IMG/VR virus record: IMGVR_UViG_3300032770_000056 | Span: 1 to 39,294 of that record | DNA: 39,294 nucleotides | Source: a virus | Reading direction: 5' to 3' (one strand) | Part shown: positions 29,984 through 34,768 of the stretch, in pieces | How positions within the stretch are numbered: the first letter of the stretch is position 1 | Layout of the letters: the number at the start of each line of letters is the position of its first letter | Made by a program: the position numbers and the translations under genes | Notes under the pieces: generated by a model | Databases searched by the model: none | What the model was told of the DNA's origin: nothing | What the model saw: the letters and a program-made list of their open reading frames with translations, nothing else

Positions 29984-30107
29984 ATTCCGGCCCCGGCTCG
30001 GCCACGTAGCCGCATTCCTCGCACTGCTTGGCATCGAAGGGAACGCTGGCCCCGCATGTCGGGCATTCCCAATCGTTCTCGCGCGTCCAGCTTTCAGGCA
30101 CGGCCAT
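29973..30107 (-). CDS. 44-residue zinc-ribbon protein
   Basis: ATG 30107 with GGAGG upstream. WECPTCGASVPFDAKQCEEC (14-33) is a clean CxxC...CxxC zinc ribbon, followed by GYVAEPGPEYEA. Likely a nucleic-acid-binding or regulatory micro-protein. It overlaps the downstream gene by 11 nt. Confidence 0.58.
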   Translation of the reverse strand: MAVPESWTRENDWECPTCGASVPFDAKQCEECGYVAEPGPEYEA

Positions 30108-30146
30108 CGCTCTCCCTCCTCTCGGGTGTGCCGCTCGCGGGCGGGG

Positions 30147-30317
30147 CTACTGGATGCCCAATTCCTGCTTGGCCCGCGCTGCGGCCAGCTTGACATCTTC
30201 TAGCGAGTATTTCTCGTGCTTGCCTTGGGCCGTGAGAATCTCCTCGATGCGCTGATTGAGCTTGCGCCCGACGTTCTCCTGCCAATCAATCCAATCGTGC
30301 AAATAGGGCGTTGCCAT
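30147..30317 (-). CDS. Small helical hypothetical protein
   Basis: 56 residues from ATG 30317 (GGAG upstream). Two amphipathic helices (WIDWQENVGRKLNQRIEEIL and LEDVKLAAARAKQELG) with no cysteines. It sits second in the leftward operon. Function unknown. Confidence 0.5.
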   Translation of the reverse strand: MATPYLHDWIDWQENVGRKLNQRIEEILTAQGKHEKYSLEDVKLAAARAKQELGIQ

Positions 30318-30350
30318 CGTGGCTTCTCCTTGTCGCTGTGCTCTGGGGGC

Positions 30351-30536
30351 CTAGCGTGCGCCCAACGTTCCGAATTCTGGCCGCGGTAGCCTTTCCAGTA
30401 GGTCGCTGATTATGCGAAGGTCGTTGCGGTCGTCCTTGTCGCCCGAGAGTATCAACTCCCTTTCTAGCCTCAACAGACTGCGCCTGACTACGCTTACTTC
30501 ATCCGTCGTATTCAATGTGATTGGATTTTCGCTCAT
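30351..30536 (-). CDS. First gene of the leftward operon, small helical protein
   Basis: 61 residues from ATG 30536, with AGGAGG 7 nt upstream. It is helical and charged (VVRRSLLRLERELILSG, NDLRIISDLLERL). It lies directly downstream of the leftward promoter at 30570-30598. A small early protein of unknown function. Confidence 0.55.
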   Translation of the reverse strand: MSENPITLNTTDEVSVVRRSLLRLERELILSGDKDDRNDLRIISDLLERLPRPEFGTLGAR

Positions 30537-30569
30537 CCGCGGCCTCCTGTGCTCCTCGATTGCGGGGCC

Positions 30570-30598
30570 AGAATCTCACAAGGTAGAGGGTATGTCAA
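30570..30598 (-). promoter_or_regulatory. Leftward early promoter
   Basis: Reading leftward: TTGACA (30598-30593), 17-nt spacer, GATTCT (30575-30570) with a TGA just before it, that is an extended -10. A leader of about 25 nt with AGGAGG leads to the ATG at 30536. The -35 overlaps one copy of the 15-bp repeated motif. Confidence 0.55.
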
Positions 30599-30655
30599 GC
30601 GGAAAGTTAGGGTGTATGCCGATAATCGCACAGAAAGTGGTAGGGGGCATCTTGA
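30584..30655. repeat. Three copies of a 15-bp operator-like motif
   Basis: TAGAGGGTATGTCAA (30584-30598), TAGGGTGTATGCCGA (30608-30622) and TAGGGGGCATCTTGA (30641-30655), all in the same orientation, between the leftward and rightward promoters. A fourth copy (TAGGGGGTATGTTAG) is at 31192-31206 in another promoter. The first and third overlap -35 boxes. Confidence 0.5.
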
Positions 30656-30681
30656 CGCGCTCGTAGCCCCTACAATACAAT
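30652..30681 (+). promoter_or_regulatory. Rightward early promoter with leaderless geometry
   Basis: TTGACG (30652-30657), 18-nt spacer, TACAAT (30676-30681, five of six consensus), 6 nt, ATG at 30688. No ribosome-binding site precedes the ATG. The -35 overlaps the third copy of the 15-bp motif. Confidence 0.6.
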
Positions 30682-30687
30682 GACTGC

Positions 30688-30855
30688 ATGAAACTGCAAC
30701 TTTCACCTGAGGCTCTAGAAGAATTCCGCAAGGCAGGACGCAAAGGCGGTCTGAAAACGGCGCGAAAATACAAGAAGGCGCAACGGCGTATTTGGGGTGC
30801 AATACGAAAGGTGAAACCAAATGAGCAGCCAGTTACCGTTGAGTCCAGAAGCTAG
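30688..30855 (+). CDS. Small basic protein, first rightward early gene
   Basis: 55 residues, probably translated from a leaderless mRNA. Basic and helical (ALEEFRKAGRKGGLKTARKY, KAQRRIWGAIRKVKP), compatible with DNA or RNA binding. It overlaps the next gene by 35 nt. Position next to the divergent control region suggests a regulatory role, but no HTH was recognised. Confidence 0.52.
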   Translation: MKLQLSPEALEEFRKAGRKGGLKTARKYKKAQRRIWGAIRKVKPNEQPVTVESRS

Positions 30856-31183
30856 GCGCGCCTACATCCTCGCCAGAGTGACGGCCATCGGGATCGTAAA
30901 CCAAGCCCGGCGCAACGGTGTGCTGACGGACTTGAAGAAGGCCAGTATCGCGTGCGTCGATTGCGGCGCGAAGGCCACTCAATACGACCACAGGGACTAC
31001 CGCAGGCCACTTGACGTGGTTCCCGTCTGTCATCGCTGCAATTTGAAGCGCGGCCCGGCCAATCTACAGCCGTTCCTTGACGGCGAGCAAGTCTCCATCG
31101 GATGTTGGGTTGAGAGCTTTGCGGCCAGGCTTTTCTATGCTTCCTCGTTCGGTTATCGCACACAATCCGCACAAACCCCTTGA
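30821..31183 (+). CDS. HNH-like / zinc-knuckle protein
   Basis: 120 residues from ATG 30821 (AAGGTGA upstream). An N-terminal helix (SPEARRAYILARVTAIGIVN) is followed by CVDCGAKATQYDHRDYRRPL and VVPVCHRCNLKRGPANLQP (about 44-83): two CxxC knuckles with a central DHRDY, the arrangement of small HNH/recombination-endonuclease-type domains, although the usual second His is replaced by Asn-Leu-Lys. It may be a nuclease or only a zinc-stabilised DNA-binding domain. The C-terminal 35 residues are aromatic. Its end runs into the next promoter. Confidence 0.58.
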   Translation: MSSQLPLSPEARRAYILARVTAIGIVNQARRNGVLTDLKKASIACVDCGAKATQYDHRDYRRPLDVVPVCHRCNLKRGPANLQPFLDGEQVSIGCWVESFAARLFYASSFGYRTQSAQTP

Positions 31184-31209
31184 CAAGCACATAGGGGGTA
31201 TGTTAGCGT
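31180..31209 (+). promoter_or_regulatory. Promoter with palindromic operator
   Basis: TTGACA (31180-31185), 18-nt spacer, TAGCGT (31204-31209, weak). The spacer holds ACATA-GGGGG-TATGT (31189-31203), a palindrome with 5-bp arms that includes the fourth copy of the 15-bp motif. A leader with GGGAGG leads to ATG 31246. Confidence 0.45.
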
Positions 31210-31245
31210 GTGTCTGTGAGCAGGCAGACCACGGGAGGCGGAAAC

Positions 31246-31503
31246 ATGGAAGATAAAATCGTGATGCGGGGTGCGGCACCTGAGATTATCGAAGGGGCGC
31301 AAATACAGTCGGCGTGCAATGATTTTCTTGCCGAAACGCACAGTCTTGCCGGGCTAGTGGCGAACCTATCCATTAAATTTGATGTCCCAAAAGAAACCGC
31401 AAACAAGTGGGTTTGCGAGTGGGTCGAGTACGTGGAAATCCATCCTTATGATTTCCCTAATACGTTTGTGCACGAATTCAGTTCTTTCATTTTGGGCCGG
31501 TGA
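31246..31503 (+). CDS. Small hypothetical protein
   Basis: 85 residues from ATG 31246 (GGGAGG upstream). The sequence includes QIQSACNDFLAETHSLAGLV and VPKETANKWVCEWVEYVEIH, the second resembling a helix-turn-helix-like helical pair. It is expressed from a promoter with an operator-like palindrome. No family recognised. Confidence 0.5.
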   Translation: MEDKIVMRGAAPEIIEGAQIQSACNDFLAETHSLAGLVANLSIKFDVPKETANKWVCEWVEYVEIHPYDFPNTFVHEFSSFILGR

Positions 31504-31530
31504 GCAGGCAGATCAGACAAGGAGACGCCA

Positions 31531-31770
31531 ATGGCACGCACACCAAAATTCAAGTACGCATGGCAAGCATATCTTGAGCGGCAAACGGGACCACATGATG
31601 TTAGCTCCTGCCGCGTGGGTGATTTGTTCACTTGCGCGTCCCAGGCCGAGAGGACCGCTAAGGCCACATTCGGTTTCAAGTCTGGCCGATTCGAGACGGT
31701 AGTGCTGTATAAGGTGCGCGTTTCGTTGGGACTCTGGCAAAAATTGAATGCCACGGAGATTGCAGCCTAG
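31531..31770 (+). CDS. Small basic hypothetical protein
   Basis: 79 residues; AAGGAGACG before the ATG. Basic and aromatic start (ARTPKFKYAWQAYLERQTG), two cysteines, and a beta-rich end (GRFETVVLYKVRVSLGLW). Located 27 nt after the previous gene. Function unknown. Confidence 0.5.
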   Translation: MARTPKFKYAWQAYLERQTGPHDVSSCRVGDLFTCASQAERTAKATFGFKSGRFETVVLYKVRVSLGLWQKLNATEIAA

Positions 31771-31800
31771 GCCCATCCCAGAGGACAGGAGGCACAGACC

Positions 31801-32001
31801 ATGACGAAAGCGCAGGCAATCAAAGGTCTAGAGCGGCTCGGCTGGAAAGTAATAGACGCCCGTAAGGGCCGTTCGTCTGTTGAATTGGAACCCCCCGTGT
31901 GCGCTACTTATCCTGAGGGCTGGACCGCATGGGCAACAAAAACGCGGGTCGTGAGTGGCGACCCGAAAGACCTGCTCGCGGAACTAATGGAGGGCCAATG
32001 A
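31801..32001 (+). CDS. Small hypothetical protein
   Basis: 66 residues; CAGGAGG about 9 nt before ATG 31801. It begins with an amphipathic helix (KAQAIKGLERLGWKVIDARK), then a beta segment with Trp, and ends in LLAELMEGQ. Its stop overlaps the next ATG (ATGA). Function unknown. Confidence 0.5.
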   Translation: MTKAQAIKGLERLGWKVIDARKGRSSVELEPPVCATYPEGWTAWATKTRVVSGDPKDLLAELMEGQ

Positions 32002-32285
32002 GCACCCAGACGACGCACGAGAAAGCGCAGCGCAAGCCGCGGCCAGGCTCAGTTGAGGAATGGGGCCAAGAACGCTACGAGGCGGGCAAAGCCGAAGCAA
32101 AGGCACAGGTGGCCGAACTGACGGCCCAGAGGGACGCGCTGCTGACGGCCTGTGGAAAGTTGGCAGACCAAGCCGATTTCATTGACCTTCACATCCTGCA
32201 AAATGACCTCCGCGGTTATAGATTGCTGCGAGAAGTTCAAGAGGCACGTCAGGCCATCGCACAGGCCACAGGCAACGGCCAATGA
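31998..32285 (+). CDS. Coiled-coil hypothetical protein
   Basis: 95 residues from ATG 31998, coupled to both neighbours by ATGA. Charged N-terminus, then a helix with coiled-coil spacing (AKAQVAELTAQRDALLTACG) and a second helix ending in IAQATGNGQ. Similar short coiled-coil proteins are frequent in phage early regions. Function unknown. Confidence 0.5.
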   Translation: MSTQTTHEKAQRKPRPGSVEEWGQERYEAGKAEAKAQVAELTAQRDALLTACGKLADQADFIDLHILQNDLRGYRLLREVQEARQAIAQATGNGQ

Positions 32286-32398
32286 GCTTCCTCACAGCAC
32301 TCATCTTGGCTCTCGCTTCGATCTGGGCCGATATTGCTCCTCCACGCCCGCCAAGCCAGCCTGTTGGCGTTCACAAGCCTGTACCGCGCAGGCGCTAA
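32282..32398 (+). CDS. 38-residue exported or membrane peptide
   Basis: ATG overlaps the previous stop (ATGA). A hydrophobic segment (SFLTALILALASIWADIA) is followed by a Pro/Arg-rich tail (PPRPPSQPVGVHKPVPRRR). It could be a membrane-anchored or secreted micropeptide. Too short for family assignment. Confidence 0.42.
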   Translation: MSFLTALILALASIWADIAPPRPPSQPVGVHKPVPRRR

Positions 32399-32405
32399 AA
32401 TCCGC

Positions 32406-32435
32406 TTGACTCCCGGCCACTCCAAGACTTACGCT
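32406..32435 (+). promoter_or_regulatory. Promoter with leaderless geometry
   Basis: TTGACT (32406-32411), 18-nt spacer, TACGCT (32430-32435), 7 nt, GTG at 32443; no ribosome-binding site is seen. Confidence 0.38.
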
Positions 32436-32442
32436 TCTGCTC

Positions 32443-32886
32443 GTGGGCACTGAGCCGCAAATCATTGATTCAAACCCCGCCCCTAGTGAAACTTCTGAGC
32501 CACTTTCGCCACAAAACACACAGATTAAGCCCACTTCCGGCAGAGGCAAGAATCCCAACAGTCTGGCTAATCTAAGACCTTGGCCTAAAGGCGTTTCCGG
32601 CAATCCAAAGGGCTACAGAAGTAAGATTCCTGGCGCTATGGAACGTCTCGCGCGTAAGAAGAAAGAGGCTGATAAGCTTGCACTTGCGCAGTTTAGAATG
32701 GCGCAAGATCCTGAGAATCCTCGTTCTGTATCGGCTGCGCAGCTTATCCTCGACCGCGTAGAAGGGCCTGTAACACAGCGCATTGAAACCGCATCGGTTA
32801 GCCTGAATATCTCAGTCAGTGAGCAGGAAAGCGCATTAGCGACACTGGCGCTACTGCGTAGTACAACTGAAGGCCGCGAGGATTGA
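32443..32886 (+). CDS. DUF5681-type protein, candidate small terminase subunit
   Basis: 147 residues from GTG 32443. The signature KNPNSLANLRPWPKGVSGNP followed by KGYRSKIPGA (about 37-66) is the DUF5681 motif of phage proteins, which often lie near packaging genes. A helical region follows (MERLARKKKEADKLALAQFR, then AAQLILDRVEGPVTQRI). In many phages the DUF5681 protein occupies the small terminase position upstream of TerL. Here TerL follows after a short cluster of regulatory genes, which fits. The role as TerS is inference. Confidence 0.55.
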   Translation: MGTEPQIIDSNPAPSETSEPLSPQNTQIKPTSGRGKNPNSLANLRPWPKGVSGNPKGYRSKIPGAMERLARKKKEADKLALAQFRMAQDPENPRSVSAAQLILDRVEGPVTQRIETASVSLNISVSEQESALATLALLRSTTEGRED

Positions 32887-32932
32887 CAATGTACGACGTT
32901 GTAGTACACTTCGCCTGTGAGCCGTACTACAA
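32883..32932 (+). promoter_or_regulatory. Autoregulated-looking promoter of the first RHH gene
   Basis: TTGACA (32883-32888), 16-nt spacer, TACACT (32905-32910), 6 nt, GTG at 32917. A perfect 9-bp inverted repeat, TTGTAGTAC (32899-32907) and GTACTACAA (32924-32932), with 16 nt between, spans the -10 and the start codon. A related TGTACGAC lies just upstream. Confidence 0.6.
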
Positions 32933-33186
32933 AGCGCGACAATGTACTGCAGGTCAGACTGACGCCTTCGGAGTACGAGGCTTTGGAAGTGCGGGCCATC
33001 GCGCAAGGGTTGGCGGTATCCACCTACGCTCGATCAATCCTAATTGCCAGTTTGGACTCTTCACGATCTACAGAGCCGCGCCGTGAGCCAGACAGTCACT
33101 CTACGGCCTGCAAGCGGTGTAAGCACCCTATCGGCCAGCACTCCCCGCACTGCCTCGCCAAAGGATGTGAGTGCCGTGGCGCGTGA
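32917..33186 (+). CDS. Ribbon-helix-helix regulator with C-terminal Cys motif
   Basis: 89 residues from GTG 32917, probably leaderless. LQVRLTPSEYEALEVRAIAQ and GLAVSTYARSIL (about 11-42) form a ribbon-helix-helix domain (beta strand then two helices). The C-terminal part (CKRCKHPIGQHSPHC...CEC) may bind zinc. RHH proteins bind palindromic operators as dimers, and a perfect inverted repeat overlaps this gene's own promoter and start, so autorepression is likely. The next gene is another RHH protein. Confidence 0.7.
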   Translation: MSRTTKRDNVLQVRLTPSEYEALEVRAIAQGLAVSTYARSILIASLDSSRSTEPRREPDSHSTACKRCKHPIGQHSPHCLAKGCECRGA

Positions 33187-33337
33187 CACTGAGATGCTCT
33201 CCTTCCGCATCTACTCCCACGAGGCGCAGGCCGCAAGGCGGGTAGCCAACCGGCGCGGGAGCACGCTATCGGCTCTTGTACGCCTCGCACTGGCCCGCTA
33301 CCTGGCTGAGCAAGGCGAACGGGTCAACGGAGGCTAG
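33176..33337 (+). CDS. Second ribbon-helix-helix protein
   Basis: 53 residues from GTG 33176 (AAAGGA 10 nt upstream); ATG 33194 is an alternative without one. MLSFRIYSHEAQAARRVANR and RGSTLSALVRLALARYL form a ribbon-helix-helix of Arc/MetJ type. It overlaps the first RHH gene by 11 nt. Together they are the clearest transcription regulators in the window and may control the late genes. Confidence 0.6.
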   Translation: MARDTEMLSFRIYSHEAQAARRVANRRGSTLSALVRLALARYLAEQGERVNGG

Positions 33338-33340
33338 CCA

Positions 33341-33442
33341 ATGGCCCTATTCCTTATCATCGTCGCTGCTGTCCTTCTGGCCTCGTGGCTATCAGACAGA
33401 CGCCGTGCAGAACAAGACTTCTGGAGGAATCTCAATCCGTGA
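33341..33442 (+). CDS. 33-residue membrane peptide
   Basis: ATG 33341 with GGAGG upstream. A hydrophobic segment (ALFLIIVAAVLLASWL) precedes a charged tail (SDRRRAEQDFWRNLNP). Single-pass membrane micropeptide, the last gene before a 145-nt gap. Confidence 0.45.
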   Translation: MALFLIIVAAVLLASWLSDRRRAEQDFWRNLNP

Positions 33443-33587
33443 TCGGCCATTCTCAGTTTCCCGGGTACGGGGAGGGGGTCGGTGGGGAAGTAGGAGTCCC
33501 GTTTCATCAGCATCCCCCTGCCACCAAAAATTTTTGCGCAAATTTAAGGCTCCGCCCGAGTAGGTACTAGTACGAACTGGAGGAACG
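33443..33587 (+). other. Non-coding gap with G-rich and A/T-rich blocks
   Basis: No gene in 145 nt. 33465-33495 is strongly G-rich on the + strand (TACGGGGAGGGGGTCGGTGG); 33527-33552 is A/T-rich with short self-complementary parts (AAAAATTTTTGCGCAAATTT). A promoter for the following gene, or a packaging-related site, could lie here; no convincing -10/-35 pair was found. Confidence 0.3.
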
Positions 33588-34241
33588 ATGGCCGCTGAGA
33601 CATTTCGAGATGGAATACTATCTGGTGGCACGGTTATGAAGGATGGTGCGAACGATGCTTCGTGGAGTGTTGAGGTATCAGGAAAGGCAAAGCCGATGCC
33701 GCAGGAGATAGATTTGCGCGGGGAGACGAATGTATTGAAGTTGGGGAGTTTGGAGCTTGAGGCGCACGCCGATAGGCTCATCGTGGTTCGGGACGAGTTC
33801 CGGTCGGGGTATGAGTGTGTGACGTGTACGGGGAAGGGGATGGTGGTTTGCGGGAATTGCGGGGGGACTGGGAAGTCGATAGTGGCTGGGAATGCGAGGT
33901 GTAGCCGGTGTAAGGGCGAGCGGGAGGTGGTGTGCCCGGAATGTCATGGGAAGCAGGTAATGGAGGGCGGGTTGGTGGTGCCGGAGTCGAAGCAGAATGA
34001 ACCGACTACGGGAACGGTGGTGAGTGTGGGGCCGGAAGTAAAGAAGTTTAAGCGGGGGGATGCGGTGCTGTTTGCAAGTTTCACGGGGCATGAGATGGAG
34101 TTGAATGCTTATGATTTGGAGGGGCGCGAGGTTCAGGTGAATATCGTCATTATGCGGGAGTCGGAGCCATTGGCGAGGGTGAGAGGCCATTTGGAGTTGC
34201 GCAGGGTGAAGCGGTCTGTGGCCGTTTCAACGGCGGTGTAG
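33588..34241 (+). CDS. GroES-like co-chaperonin with inserted DnaJ-type zinc finger
   Basis: 217 residues; GGAGGAACG before ATG. Residues 58-72 (ELEAHADRLIVVRDE) and 126-200 (EGGLVVPESKQN, GTVVSVGPEVKKFKRGDAVL, FASFTGHEM) match the two halves of the GroES/Cpn10 barrel, including the GxVVxVGP and GDxVLFxxxxG signatures. Between them, where GroES has its mobile GroEL-binding loop, lies a DnaJ-type cysteine-rich domain: CVTCTGKG (77-84), CGNCGGTG (88-95), CSRCKGER (105-112), CPECHGKQ (116-123), two exact CxxCxGxG repeats and two variants. A 55-residue N-terminal extension precedes the barrel. Phages use co-chaperonins to fold capsid proteins, which fits the position before packaging and capsid genes. 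Base usage here is much more G-rich than in neighbours, suggesting separate origin. Confidence 0.85.
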   Translation: MAAETFRDGILSGGTVMKDGANDASWSVEVSGKAKPMPQEIDLRGETNVLKLGSLELEAHADRLIVVRDEFRSGYECVTCTGKGMVVCGNCGGTGKSIVAGNARCSRCKGEREVVCPECHGKQVMEGGLVVPESKQNEPTTGTVVSVGPEVKKFKRGDAVLFASFTGHEMELNAYDLEGREVQVNIVIMRESEPLARVRGHLELRRVKRSVAVSTAV

Positions 34242-34242
34242 G

Positions 34243-34413
34243 ATGGATGCCCTGTCAGCTATTGGGACGGTGGTGATTTGGATTCTGGCCGCAGCCGGGG
34301 CTTTGGCGATTGGGACATGCGCGGCAGTAGGGCTTGAGACGTTGAGGCGGGAGCGGCTGATAGGGAAGGCCAGGGTGGTGAGGGCCGAGGAACTGGCGAG
34401 GCTTGAGCCATGA
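34243..34413 (+). CDS. Small membrane-anchored protein
   Basis: 56 residues from ATG 34243, 1 nt after the co-chaperonin stop (ATG 34247 is in another frame). One hydrophobic segment (AIGTVVIWILAAAGALAIG) is followed by a charged helix (LETLRRERLIGKARVVRAEE). Its stop overlaps the next ATG. Same G-rich base usage as the co-chaperonin. Function unknown. Confidence 0.5.
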   Translation: MDALSAIGTVVIWILAAAGALAIGTCAAVGLETLRRERLIGKARVVRAEELARLEP

Positions 34414-34631
34414 AACGCAAGTCCATGTCCTATTGGAAGCCGTTGGATTTAACGGAAGAGGAGTTAGCTACAAAGCATTTGTTTGTCAGTACCCCTGATT
34501 TCCGTCCTACGATTACCTGGACCCCTGAACCGTTGCGCCGAAAGCTGGCCGACCGCCGCAGGCCGGAGATATTCAAGTCAAGCGTAGGAATCATTTCTGA
34601 CCGAAGGAAACACGACAGGCGGGCACGGTGA
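34410..34631 (+). CDS. Small basic hypothetical protein
   Basis: 73 residues from ATG 34410 (overlap ATGA). It has LDLTEEELATKHLFVSTPDF and a very basic C-terminus (SVGIISDRRKHDRRAR). Coupled on both sides (GTGA at its end). A DNA-binding or packaging-accessory protein is possible; nothing specific is visible. Confidence 0.5.
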   Translation: MKRKSMSYWKPLDLTEEELATKHLFVSTPDFRPTITWTPEPLRRKLADRRRPEIFKSSVGIISDRRKHDRRAR

Positions 34632-34768
34632 AAAATAAGTATCAAAAAGTTCTACACGGAATTGTCTTCACAGAAGAATGCGTTGAGTACTACCCCGAGA
34701 TTGCCATTCTTCTGAGCTTTCTGGAGTTTCGCTATCTACCGTGGCTTAAAGCCTACGAGGTCCTGTGA
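34628..34768 (+). CDS. 46-residue hypothetical protein before TerL
   Basis: GTG 34628 overlaps the previous stop, and its stop overlaps the TerL GTG (34765), so the row is translationally coupled. The sequence is aromatic and acidic in the middle (TEECVEYYPEIAILLSFLEF) and ends in RYLPWLKAYEVL. Function unknown; coupling to terminase suggests a packaging-related role. Confidence 0.5.
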   Translation: MKNKYQKVLHGIVFTEECVEYYPEIAILLSFLEFRYLPWLKAYEVL

